Source: Acidobacteriota bacterium (GTDB lineage Bacteria > Acidobacteriota > Holophagae > Acanthopleuribacterales > Acanthopleuribacteraceae). From it: DNA of 64,000 nt. Shown piece after piece: positions 53,101-61,103 of this stretch. How positions within the stretch are numbered: the first letter of the stretch is position 1; each line of letters opens with the position of its first letter. The DNA lies in contig JACJWC010000020.1 in the NCBI GenBank assembly GCA_020637335.1, positions 1 to 64,000 on the forward strand, written 5' to 3'. The position numbers were made by a program, and so were the translations under genes. The notes beneath the pieces are model-generated. The model ran no database searches. It had not been told where the DNA came from and was given only the letters and a program-made list of their open reading frames with translations.

Positions 53101-55868
53101 AAACTATACCCAGGGTTTGCCAAAAAATTCCCACTGGCAAAATACTTTATGCCTTGTAAAGTTAAACGGCCACCATTCGGATTAACGGATGAAATAGTAT
53201 TTGGTGTATCCTTTGCCAAATCATAAGAATAATTAAACTTAACTTTTGCTTGGTACAATCTTGCATTATCCGAATTGTCGTTTATTGTGTTTACACTGTA
53301 AACCAAACTTTCACCCTTAAGTATATTTAATTTGGCGTTTTTAACTAAACGAATGTCATTTAGTTTTCTGGCTGAACTGGTTATTCCAATTGAAAATTCG
53401 TTGAGCGGTGTCACACACCCACCAGCACCCGAAGGCCACTCAACAAGAAATAAATCGTAATCCGCATTCAATGCAGTGCCAACATACCTCAAATTTATTG
53501 GATAACTAATAAGATTGCATTGGTACTGAGTAGAAATCGATCCAAATAGAGGTAATTCAGTATATTGGGCCAAACCCTTCCGCACAGCAATAATTTCGTT
53601 AAAAAGCCCATTATAGGGAAGAATATTGGCCTGGAATTGAGGATCGTTTATGATTTCAGGAACAACATCGACCGCGACGGAAAATTGATTTCCCTTTTTA
53701 AATATCATTCGATCAATATTATTTGCTGCAATACTGTCTGCTCTTAAGTCTGATTCATAATTTTGATCAAATAATGCAGTATGACTGCGAGTTTTCGCCT
53801 CACGCAAATAGTATAACTCTTTGGTACCATATGTTTTTTCAAAATAATATTTTGTCTCATTAGATTCTTTACCAATGAATTCAAAATCCGAGGAGTTCAA
53901 CGGGTTAGAATAGTGGTAAGATGGGTTCGCCAAATCATAATGGAAGGTGATGTAACTACCAAAATCTTCTGGTCCAATCGAACCCAGTGGAGGATTGTCT
54001 AAGTAATCCGGTGAGAGAACAGCTGCCAAATTCCATGAATAGGCGAAATCGGAGGGAGTATATTGTGACGTTTGATCGCCCACGCTTGCAGAGTTCAAGT
54101 CATCCTTAGTTTGAACCACTTTAGCTTGGTCCAATACTCTTGGGTCCGCACCAGCGGTAACAGCGCCGGTTTCTACATTTCTTATGACCCCGTAAACGTA
54201 ACACACCCCATCTGCTTTAGTAGCAGTAATTTTTTCAATTTTTCCATACTGATCAGTTTCATAGGAGACCCTTTTCGATCTATTCCTTAATCGATTTAAA
54301 AGGTTCTTACGGTCAATTGGATTGCCAGAATCCTCAAAAAAATGGAAATCGTCAACTAGGCCTGGATCATCGATAAAAATCATATTAATGGATTTCTCTG
54401 GTTTTTTCCAAAACCCATAATGTTCATCTTCTGTCAATGCGTGGCCAAAATAATTCTCGTAATTTGTTCCTAATCCCGACTCCCCTTTTGCCATTGCCCA
54501 ATATAAATTGCGATAGGGATAGAAATAGAAATCTGTGTTCTTTACTTTTTTGGTTACAATTGGGTCAGTTGGAACAACAAAACCTAAGTTTCCATAAATG
54601 GGTCTTGCCATACCACTCATTCCTTGCCCCGAAAAAGTATACAAGTCGTAGGTAGGCGCCATATAATCTGAGGAATAAGTAGCAACGTATTGATATCCCT
54701 CTCCAGCAGCTAATTCCTGATATTTGCTTCCAAAATCTTGAAAATAAAAGTCATACCCAATTGAATTAATCGAGTTTGCAAATGTTTTATCCATGACCTT
54801 TTTGTTGTTTTGAAGCTTATCTAAAAATGCTGTTAGCTCCGATGATGATAAACTGGATACATCAATATTTTTGTCAGAGCTGGAATTGTAATATGGCTCT
54901 ATCAAGGTGGTTCCATCGATTGATTTACCAACTTCATCCATATATAGGTATCCATAAGCTGCGGTGTGCGAACGCGCTACAATATTTGTTTTGGAAGTTC
55001 CGAGCGAAAAGAATAAAAAATTTAGCTCCGCTTGAGTCGTGGAGGTTGTAGTAACTGCACCAAACCCATGGGTGCTTGAGCTCGCTACAAAATTTGGACC
55101 CATCTTTAACTTATATGAAAAGCCAGAACGTAAGGAAAAGCCTAAATTTGAATTGGAATGGGATACGCCATTTAACTCTGAATTACCGGAAGCTGAAATC
55201 CCTACCCCACTTCCATTTGAGTAATTTAGCCCCCATGAAAAATCACCCGTTTTATACGAAGCACCAACTCCAAAACCCCCTCCAGATTGGTATTCCATAC
55301 TAAAGGAAGCCGGTCCCGTTCCATAATTTACTCCAACCCCATACGAGGTTTTCCCATCACCAGTTTTGTAATAACTTGCACTAACACCTACACCGCTTTC
55401 TTTAAATCCCACACTGATTTCTCCGCCAAAACCTCCATGGTTATCCCACTTAATTCCAGCTGACCAAGTATCCCAACCAAAGCCAACCGAATAACCATAA
55501 ATGGTGTCAAAGGTGGTAGTTGTGATGGTCCCTTCACCTCGAAAATCATCGGGATAACCCCGAACAGCCCTTGCAACTGCCCCAGGGGAAAGGTTCCATC
55601 CAAGCCCAACCCAAGATGCCTCTTGATTGGTTAGGATACCGGCGTGGTAGCTGAGGGCGATGGGGTAGCCGCCGCCTGGGGCGCCGGGAATGACGATGGC
55701 GGGGATGGAGTAGGTGAAGTCACCGGTGGCCAGGTTGACCAGGTCGGTGGTGTCTACCGGTTCGAACTGGGTGACTTCGGGTGCCGTCGCGCCCGAGGTT
55801 TGCGCATGGATTGTCAAGTTAAAAATTTGAAAAATTGCAAATCCAATCAAAAAACTACGTGTAGACAC
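50148..55868 (-). CDS. Exported RHS shell protein A2
   Basis: About 1906 residues from GTG 55868, which has GGAGG four bases upstream and opens a clean signal peptide (STRSFLIGFAIFQIFNLT, then IHAQ). An ATG at 55925 is in frame but has no ribosome binding site. It is a paralogue of A1. The N-terminal block TQFEPVDTTDLVN, GDFTYSIPAI, YPIALSYHAGI and GLGWNLSPGA is nearly identical. A glycine-rich alternating-strand region follows (for example GGFGVGASYKTGDFSWGLNY), then a long variable body, a jelly-roll-like region and a final YD repeat (FEYDERGQLFRTYDIDGHL). It lacks an RHS core or effector and stops 11 bp before B2, so translation is probably coupled. Most of the gene is strikingly AT-rich, while both ends are GC-rich and A1-like. 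Confidence 0.85.
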   Translation of the reverse strand: MSTRSFLIGFAIFQIFNLTIHAQTSGATAPEVTQFEPVDTTDLVNLATGDFTYSIPAIVIPGAPGGGYPIALSYHAGILTNQEASWVGLGWNLSPGAVARAVRGYPDDFRGEGTITTTTFDTIYGYSVGFGWDTWSAGIKWDNHGGFGGEISVGFKESGVGVSASYYKTGDGKTSYGVGVNYGTGPASFSMEYQSGGGFGVGASYKTGDFSWGLNYSNGSGVGISASGNSELNGVSHSNSNLGFSLRSGFSYKLKMGPNFVASSSTHGFGAVTTTSTTQAELNFLFFSLGTSKTNIVARSHTAAYGYLYMDEVGKSIDGTTLIEPYYNSSSDKNIDVSSLSSSELTAFLDKLQNNKKVMDKTFANSINSIGYDFYFQDFGSKYQELAAGEGYQYVATYSSDYMAPTYDLYTFSGQGMSGMARPIYGNLGFVVPTDPIVTKKVKNTDFYFYPYRNLYWAMAKGESGLGTNYENYFGHALTEDEHYGFWKKPEKSINMIFIDDPGLVDDFHFFEDSGNPIDRKNLLNRLRNRSKRVSYETDQYGKIEKITATKADGVCYVYGVIRNVETGAVTAGADPRVLDQAKVVQTKDDLNSASVGDQTSQYTPSDFAYSWNLAAVLSPDYLDNPPLGSIGPEDFGSYITFHYDLANPSYHYSNPLNSSDFEFIGKESNETKYYFEKTYGTKELYYLREAKTRSHTALFDQNYESDLRADSIAANNIDRMIFKKGNQFSVAVDVVPEIINDPQFQANILPYNGLFNEIIAVRKGLAQYTELPLFGSISTQYQCNLISYPINLRYVGTALNADYDLFLVEWPSGAGGCVTPLNEFSIGITSSARKLNDIRLVKNAKLNILKGESLVYSVNTINDNSDNARLYQAKVKFNYSYDLAKDTPNTISSVNPNGGRLTLQGIKYFASGNFLANPGYSFEYFNDATLGYGHDKHDPWGYYSRISTQLNSRVDPSIRSDEWPIQALWSLKEIHTDLGATIKIDYESDRFSFVQDRLYPPKTLPNTLKALTATEVSGLLYDGVDPSSVTDIISKLGLLGFNFGSNEYNGQVVVECLYRSSQKLYSSPNPKMRFVLPTKNNGGSFGFKPNHPSLDELARWLWHEENYVDGAVLSFEILAFDYVDGQFVQNFYSSDNQVGELGGGLRVRRIESSPEVLFTGQTENQIIEYSYLDPDTQLDSGSIFSEPVKYKSGLVGDTRIIRTETKPYLGLSNSGVVYEKVKVSRVDGKTTQIVPGETEYSFFSNREPNFLYPFDPVGKTGEIFQGTGENITENNVFQADASHPMFQWKPIDDPDDMWEVKTFFPKFTLKNDTRYKIINNSNIVGQVKQIQTLDKSNRVISSTKKMYATNYSPFSDPLDPIAKISPLVKKFHYDQASSSIVEDIIDNNRPSQGVTFSKTQGILLGSNKNGDDIVAKILLIDEVENVFRETGTEVTEFQYPDSISNQFSQKVVNSDLILAHDYWTGMPILNRKIHYNSNGSQEQSLALSITAHQIYGNLMEEREDHEFSEVMGDLYGNSQGLYVRNMLTQTGLVVGFNLVKDPGNPVEFDPTGPIIDGINALISNGQGSINSAQFSHYRKPFSDPNLAHVYIHDASFGFISDSTTHNSLQWNHINLQQSSANISLKDSTPNDGEWIAAGQNTEYDRFLHVLEYIGLDGTYSSAIYSEDGIHVMATFSNTELGQCYFQGFEDFDSNASGIFSSLSDFEDGQLLSNGGPCLPDTYLDNFEFVYSGTQSFFGSSFQIQKDFLTKSASDSRNEVWVSFVSKGGSPTVNNLGFHSAPYFSADEEVLGLYGGWTLYRKKIPKPAINSYIQITSPSPIYLDDIVVYPAANNSKTSGSSVMFGYHPENDLVTSITDERGRTVRFEYDERGQLFRTYDIDGHLRSENYKSYQGEPLKGVTSPAAQ

Positions 55869-56445
55869 AAATCCTCCAATTCTTTTCAGAACAGCGTTTA
55901 TCTGAAAAGACGTTCGGTTTATCATTAATCGCGATTAACTTAACACATGCCAAGAAGTCGCCACAACCCATAAATGTTCACTTTTAACATTTTTTTTGAA
56001 AGCGGCAGTTTTTATGGCACTTACAGCGTTTTTATCGCGTTATTGTGTGCGTCAATTTTTTGGCTTTTTTAACTTTGATGGCGTCAAAATGACTGGGTAA
56101 ATAAGATAGACTTTGGGATTTAACAAGAATTTGGTAAATTTATTGAAAAATCTTCTGCTTGTCATTAGGAAATTCTATTAGTGCCTGTGCAGATTAGGAT
56201 TGGGTGTGGATTATATTAGGCCATCCGTCGGATTGGATGGGATTTTGACCGGTGCCGCTGCCGTCCCAAGCGCGACTGTGCTTTTTACTCAGGACTTGGG
56301 GTGGGGCATTCACTGTTCCTCTGCCCTTCCCTTTTGAATTTCAAAGAATCCACAAAGGCGAAAAATTTGGTGGGGATTGTGCGCTGGTTTTGGCTTGGGT
56401 TCCTTTGGCTGAGAATGGCGGCAGCTTTCGCGGGTGGTTGCGTTA
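55869..56445. other. AT-rich upstream region of RHS operon 2
   Basis: About 575 bp with no supportable gene. The part to ~56220 is AT-rich and should contain the A2 promoter. Two TTGACG hexamers on the minus strand (near 56053 and 56090) are possible -35 elements, but no convincing -10 is at proper spacing. The rest leads into the palindromic repeats. Confidence 0.4.
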
Positions 56446-56459
56446 ATATGCTGGGGTTA

Positions 56460-56913
56460 CACGGGTTGGCAACCCGTGCTACATGGGATCGCTCGGCTTG
56501 CGCGGGTGGTTGTGGATAAAGTTTTGGGGTACACGGGCTGGGGGCCCTGCCCGCGTGGGTCGGCCAGCTTGGCCGACAAGGCTTTATCCTCCACAACTTT
56601 GAGCTGCACCTAATCAGCTTATTTGGTTGATTGGTCCACAACCCCATTTTTCTATTCCTTTCGGAATTGTCGGGCTGGCAGCCCGACCCACGTGGGCCCG
56701 TTCGGCTTCGCGGGTGGGTGTGGGTTATGTGCTTGATTTACACGGGTTGGCAACCCGTGCCACATGTGGGCGGCCGATTGGCTTACGCTGGTTGGTGTGG
56801 GTAATGTGCTGGGATTACACGGGTTGGCAACCCGTGCCACATGTGGGCGGCCGTTCGGCTTGCGCTGGTTGGTGTGGGTAATGTGTTGGGGTTACACGGG
56901 TTGGCAACCCGTG
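56460..56913. repeat. Palindromic (REP-like) repeat cluster with 77-bp units
   Basis: The 19-bp palindrome CACGGGTTGGCAACCCGTG occurs at 56460-56478, 56741-56759, 56818-56836 and 56895-56913. The last three are exactly 77 bp apart and are joined by near-identical sequence (GCCACATGTGGGCGGCCG and following). Variant palindromes lie at 56558-56576 (GTCGGCCAGCTTGGCCGAC) and 56669-56687 (GTCGGGCTGGCAGCCCGAC). Apparent ORFs here translate the repeats only. The cluster ends about 35 bp downstream of the PKD lipoprotein stop, where it could also act as a terminator or mRNA-stabilising structure. Confidence 0.88.
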
Positions 56914-56946
56914 CCACATGGGGTCGCTTGGCTTGCGCCGGTGGGT

Positions 56947-59586
56947 TTATTGGACGGTTAGGATGACGCTGGCTTGGTCGCTGAGGGTGCCCGTGTCCGT
57001 TACCGTGACGGTGATGACCAATTGGTCGCCTGCGACCAGATTGGTGAGGTTCAGAAGGGCCAGTCCGTTTTCGCCGCTTGGCGTGAACGTGAACACGGTA
57101 GCTGGGTTGGTGCTGACCCCGTCGAAACCAAAGCTGAGAAGCGCATTGCTGTCCTCGGGGTCGCTGCTGGCCCGTGCATCCACAACCACCGAACCAGTCG
57201 CGCCGGCCGGAACCATACTCGCTGGTGTGGTGGTTAACATGGCGGTCGGCGCTTGATTGGAGTTTCCGGCCACCAACGTCAGGTTGCGGCTGATGTGGCT
57301 CTGCAATCCCGTTGGATCTTCGACGGTCAATAAAAAAGTCACAATATCGCCAACCGTTCCGCCGCTTAAGGTAGCCGTTTGAAGCGGGCCTGATCCGCTA
57401 ATGGCCACATTGACTGAACCGGCCACCAACGAACTGAATTGGAAATCCAATTGATTGAGCGGCGATTCGGGATCCGTTGTTGCTGTGGCATCCAAAATCA
57501 CTTGGCCACCGGGCGCCATCAGCTGGTCTGGAGTGAGGTTTAGCGCAGCCGTTGGCGCGGTACCACCACTGCCCTGCCCGATCAGGACTTGTTGAATGGC
57601 GCGACTGGTATTGCCTTCTGTGTCGAGCACTTCAACTTCAAATAGAATTTGATCACCTTGCAGCGCATTCTGAATTTCAGCCAGGCGGACGGGCGCTGTT
57701 CCGGCGGGAATGGTGGTGGTGACGTGGTTCGGACCGGTTGCGCGGAAAGTGAAGCGCAGTTGGCTCAAGGCGTTTTCGGGGTCCGTGGATCCGGTTGCAT
57801 CCAGGAAAACCTGACCACCGGGCGGCAACAGACTATCGGGTGACACCTTGAGTAAGGCCGTGGGCGCGCCACCGGGAACCACCGTGACAATCTTGGAGGC
57901 GACCTTGGAGGCGCCCAGATTATCGATAACCGTCAAGGTGACGGCGAAATCCTGGGCTGCTTCGAACGTGTGTTGGATGACCGACCCGGTTCCGCCACTG
58001 CCATCCCCAAAACTCCATTGGAACTGTTTGATGCTGCCATCGGGATCGTCGGAGGCGGTGCCATCGAAGGTGACCAATTGGTGGATGCGCGGACTGGTGG
58101 GTGTCAGGGTAAAAGAGGCGTTGGGCAATTCGTTTTGGCCAACCGTAACAACTTGGGTTGCATAGCCTTTGCCTAACTCATTATCGGTAACGGTCAAGGT
58201 GACCACAAAGGATCCCGACTGGTTATAGACGTGATTGGCTTGGATTCCGGTCCCGGTGAAATTATCGCCAAAGGACCAATCATAGGATTTAATGCCGCTG
58301 TCTTCATCGGTTGATCCGGAGGCATCAAAAGCGACCCGTTCCCCAATTTTGGGGTTGCCAGGACTGAAGGTGAAGGAAGCCATGGGTGCGATGTTTCCGG
58401 CAACGGTTACGGACTGGGTGGCGGTTCCGGTCGCGCCGCCATTATCGGTCACGGTTAGGGTGACCTGATAGGTGCGGGCGGCGGCATAAGCAAAGGTGAC
58501 GACCTGGCCGGTCCGTTCAATGCCATTGCCCAAAGTCCAGCGGTATTCGCTGATGGTGCCATCGGGATCGCTGGAGGCACCTGCATTAAAGGTGATGAGG
58601 TCGCCCACCCTTGGTTCGTCGGGCGAAATGGAAAATTCGGCAGTGGGCGGTTGGTTGGCGCCAACAGGTACGACCATGGCGGTGGCTGCTTCTGCCCCGG
58701 CATCATCGCGAACGCGCAAGGTGACCTGATAATCACGTGCCTGGCCGTAGGCATGTTCGGCCGTAACCCCTTCGGCGGAAGTGCCATCACCGAAATTCCA
58801 GAAATAGGATTGAACAACGCCATCGCTATCCGTGGAGGTGGAGCCATCAAAAAAGACGGTTTCCCCCACCTGCGGGTTGCCGGGCGAGAACGTGATTTGC
58901 GGGGTTGGGTTTTCATTGGTGGTAACGGTTAGGTTTTTGGTGGTGGTCTCACCAGCAACCTGAACGGTGACTTCGACTTGGGTTACCGTGGTGGGTAATC
59001 GGTCCAAAATCAACGTATCGCTGGCGCGGCCATCGGCATCAGTGGTGCGCAAGGTGCCATTGGAGGCCAATCGGCCGTAATTGGAAGAAAAAACGATGCT
59101 GACCCCATCAAGTGGGAACCCGCCCGGATCCTGAACCACTGCGTTTAACTGGACTGAACCGCCGGCATGCGAAATGTTGGAGGGATTGAGATTAAGGATT
59201 AAGTTCCCGACTTCCACCGAACGATCGACGACGGTGATATCTGCTGAAATCTCGCCCTCAAGCCCAACTTGGCCGGATTGGGCAGTGATGGTGAAGGTTC
59301 CGGTACCCGCATCGGAGGTAAAAGGCGTTACGGCTCGGCCATTTTGGGTCACCACTTCCGGGGCAATCACGCCGCCCGTGGTACGCAACAGGATGCGTGT
59401 GCCATCGAGAACGGGCCGGCCATCGGCATGGGTCACCACAACCGTCACGACCGCACTATCGCCGAAATTGGTGATGGTACTGGGCGCAATATGTAAGGTA
59501 ATGATGTCATTCTCATTGATAACCGGATTGCCTTTTTCGCATTGAAACAGGCTCAGGGCGATCCCAAAAAGCAGGAAGTAACGCAT
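56947..59586 (-). CDS. PKD-repeat putative lipoprotein
   Basis: 879 residues, last gene of the pilus-linked operon. ATG 59586 has AAGGA seven bases upstream and lies 2 bp after the preceding stop. The N terminus RYFLLFGIALSLFQC ends in a cysteine after a hydrophobic stretch, a possible lipobox with an unusual Q at -1. Two bacterial-Ig/invasin-like domains follow (residues ~25-225), then four PKD domains with repeated YxWxFGDG-type cores: SYFWNFGDGTSAEG, SYDWSFGDNFTGTG and QFQWSFGDGSGGTG are clear, and EYRWTLGNG is a variant. Three more degenerate Ig/PKD-like units close the protein. Such modules build extended extracellular rods for adhesion or binding. Given the upstream pilin genes, the protein may be a surface adhesin, but no ligand can be read from the sequence. 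Confidence 0.82.
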   Translation of the reverse strand: MRYFLLFGIALSLFQCEKGNPVINENDIITLHIAPSTITNFGDSAVVTVVVTHADGRPVLDGTRILLRTTGGVIAPEVVTQNGRAVTPFTSDAGTGTFTITAQSGQVGLEGEISADITVVDRSVEVGNLILNLNPSNISHAGGSVQLNAVVQDPGGFPLDGVSIVFSSNYGRLASNGTLRTTDADGRASDTLILDRLPTTVTQVEVTVQVAGETTTKNLTVTTNENPTPQITFSPGNPQVGETVFFDGSTSTDSDGVVQSYFWNFGDGTSAEGVTAEHAYGQARDYQVTLRVRDDAGAEAATAMVVPVGANQPPTAEFSISPDEPRVGDLITFNAGASSDPDGTISEYRWTLGNGIERTGQVVTFAYAAARTYQVTLTVTDNGGATGTATQSVTVAGNIAPMASFTFSPGNPKIGERVAFDASGSTDEDSGIKSYDWSFGDNFTGTGIQANHVYNQSGSFVVTLTVTDNELGKGYATQVVTVGQNELPNASFTLTPTSPRIHQLVTFDGTASDDPDGSIKQFQWSFGDGSGGTGSVIQHTFEAAQDFAVTLTVIDNLGASKVASKIVTVVPGGAPTALLKVSPDSLLPPGGQVFLDATGSTDPENALSQLRFTFRATGPNHVTTTIPAGTAPVRLAEIQNALQGDQILFEVEVLDTEGNTSRAIQQVLIGQGSGGTAPTAALNLTPDQLMAPGGQVILDATATTDPESPLNQLDFQFSSLVAGSVNVAISGSGPLQTATLSGGTVGDIVTFLLTVEDPTGLQSHISRNLTLVAGNSNQAPTAMLTTTPASMVPAGATGSVVVDARASSDPEDSNALLSFGFDGVSTNPATVFTFTPSGENGLALLNLTNLVAGDQLVITVTVTDTGTLSDQASVILTVQ

Positions 59587-59588
59587 GC

Positions 59589-60263
59589 TTATTCCTTTGT
59601 AGGTGGTTGCGGTGCTTGAAGCGCTTGGAGCAGGTGTTCAAGCGAATAATTGGCCAGCCGCACGGGATTTTGCTTGAAGTCAAAACGCAGTTCGGGCAGT
59701 TGAGGCGCCAGGTTTTGAACGACGACTTGAAAGGACCCCATTTTCGAAAGATCCTCATTGTTAAATACTTGAGGGAATTGTAAGGAGAACCGATTGGTGG
59801 TGGTAATGCCCCAGTTCCGATCCAATTGATACAAACCCACGGGGATCTTTTCGCCCGATTCCGTCACGATGTAGATGGAATCATTGAGCCCGTAAAACAG
59901 GTGGTGCAGATTTGCGGAAAAGGTGGCCTGATCGGGTTGGTAATTGACGATATCGGTGGCTTTGTGTTGATCAGGAGGGAGATCGGGGTGCGGCCCGACC
60001 CGCAAAATAAAGGAAACCCCGCCGCGATAAACATCGAGGATCTGGCCTAAGGCTTGAGTATCAGCGGGAACTTTATCTTTCAGGTCCCGTTGCGCTAAGG
60101 CCCAAACCGGTTGGTAGTTTAAGCTGATGCGGTAAGGGTATTGGTCGACGATTGTCGTGTAGGGCTCCGCACGCAGGGATTCCAGCATTTGCGAATAGGG
60201 AACCACGGGTTTCTGGCAGGCGACCAAAAACCCCAGCAGGCCAAAAGCGATTACGGTTCTCAT
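59589..60263 (-). CDS. Lipoprotein of unknown function
   Basis: A 224-residue protein with a lipoprotein signal (VIAFGLLGFLVACQK, lipobox LVAC). Start ATG 60263 overlaps the stop of the OmpH-like gene by 4 bp, so the two are translationally coupled. The mature part is probably a beta-rich periplasmic domain, with SFILRVGPHPDLP, SIYIVTESGEKIPVGLYQL and GSFQVVVQNLAP. It resembles no family I can name. The C terminus is glutamine/proline-rich. It sits between an OmpH/Skp-like chaperone and a PKD surface protein in an operon headed by pilus assembly genes, suggesting an envelope role. Confidence 0.75.
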   Translation of the reverse strand: MRTVIAFGLLGFLVACQKPVVPYSQMLESLRAEPYTTIVDQYPYRISLNYQPVWALAQRDLKDKVPADTQALGQILDVYRGGVSFILRVGPHPDLPPDQHKATDIVNYQPDQATFSANLHHLFYGLNDSIYIVTESGEKIPVGLYQLDRNWGITTTNRFSLQFPQVFNNEDLSKMGSFQVVVQNLAPQLPELRFDFKQNPVRLANYSLEHLLQALQAPQPPTKE

Positions 60264-60826
60264 TTTTGCGCGTTGACGTAGGCGACGACTTTGTCGGTGA
60301 TATCGGAGGCTTCGGTCCCGTAGAGGATATTGCCTTCGCTAAGCGTACCCCAGATGATGGTGTAACCTTCCGCCTTGGCGAATCGAGCGATTCGAGCATT
60401 TAAGATATTAAAGACAGGTTCAAAGATTTCTTTTTCTTTGGCTTGAAGCTGGTCCATGGCAGCTTGACGGTAGCGGTACAGATCTTCTTCCTGTTTGCTC
60501 AGGGTCTCGATCTGTTTTTTGCGCTCTTCGGGTTTCATTTCGGCCTGTTTGGCAATGAAATCTTCGTGGGCTTTGGTCAAATTTTCTTCCAAATTTTTGA
60601 CATTGGCATCCACATCTTCTTTTTCCTTTTGGAGCTTTTGACGCGCTTCCGCGGAAATTTCAGCTTTTTCCATAAGCACACCACTTTTGACAAAACCGAG
60701 TTTCAAGTCGGAACCGGCCGCGCCATTCATGCTGCGATAAACGGCAAAAGCAGCCAGCAGCAGGGCCAGAATGCTGATCCAAACATGGGTTTTGGGGGCT
60801 TCGTTATTTTTTTTGGGGGATGACAT
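60260..60826 (-). CDS. OmpH/Skp-family periplasmic chaperone-like protein
   Basis: About 188 residues from ATG 60826, which has GAGG nine bases upstream; an ATG at 60841 is the other option. A membrane anchor (HVWISILALLLAAFAVYRS) replaces the usual cleavable signal. The mature part starts LKLGFVKSGVLMEKA, equivalent to the conserved 'IAVVDxxxvl' strand of OmpH. A long charged coiled coil follows (EARQKLQKEKEDVDANVK to about residue 115), the tentacle region of Skp. The C terminus returns to a beta domain, ILNARIARFAKAEGYTIIW, as in the family. Skp proteins hold unfolded outer-membrane proteins in the periplasm. Here the gene overlaps its neighbours on both sides and probably serves the envelope products of this operon. 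Confidence 0.85.
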   Translation of the reverse strand: MSSPKKNNEAPKTHVWISILALLLAAFAVYRSMNGAAGSDLKLGFVKSGVLMEKAEISAEARQKLQKEKEDVDANVKNLEENLTKAHEDFIAKQAEMKPEERKKQIETLSKQEEDLYRYRQAAMDQLQAKEKEIFEPVFNILNARIARFAKAEGYTIIWGTLSEGNILYGTEASDITDKVVAYVNAQK

Positions 60827-61103
60827 AAAAGCTAACCTCATCTTGATGAATTTGATAATAGTGAACAGAATCTTTGTTTTGGGGGGTTACAGAAAGTTCT
60901 TCGGGTGGCACTTGTGGCAGGCCTTTCAGTAAACACCAGGCGTGAAAACGCGCGGTATTGTGCGGTGGACTGGTGCGATAAAAGGCCTGTTCGGCCTGAT
61001 GATTCAAGCGAAAAAGCCCCATTAACACGGTTGAAAAAACAACCAAGGCCGCCAAAACGCCGACCAGTGACCACGCTCTATTCCGTCTGTGTCGGCAACG
61101 CAT
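60804..61103 (-). CDS. PilV/GspI-like minor pilin, divergent
   Basis: About 99 residues from ATG 61103, inside the end of the preceding gene; the frame extends to 61271, but that part overlaps coding sequence and has no start signal. After a basic leader (RCRHRRNRA) comes the hydrophobic helix WSLVGVLAALVVFSTVLMGL, which aligns with the type IV pilin N terminus FTLIEVLVALVVFSxxLLGL of PilV/GspI proteins. Position +5, normally glutamate, is glycine, and the residue before the cleavage point is alanine rather than glycine. The short C-terminal domain contains one cysteine and VHYYQIHQDEVSFYVIPQKK. A minor pilin role is inferred from this helix and from the neighbours. Confidence 0.65.
   Translation of the reverse strand: MRCRHRRNRAWSLVGVLAALVVFSTVLMGLFRLNHQAEQAFYRTSPPHNTARFHAWCLLKGLPQVPPEELSVTPQNKDSVHYYQIHQDEVSFYVIPQKK

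Noticed and set aside
56460..56913. CRISPR array
   Set aside because: The 77-bp units are near-identical along their whole length with no variable spacers, and no cas gene is present.
56301..56961. Several plus-strand frames with the repeated peptide GLATRATCGRP
   Set aside because: They are translations of the palindromic repeat array, with no independent start signals.
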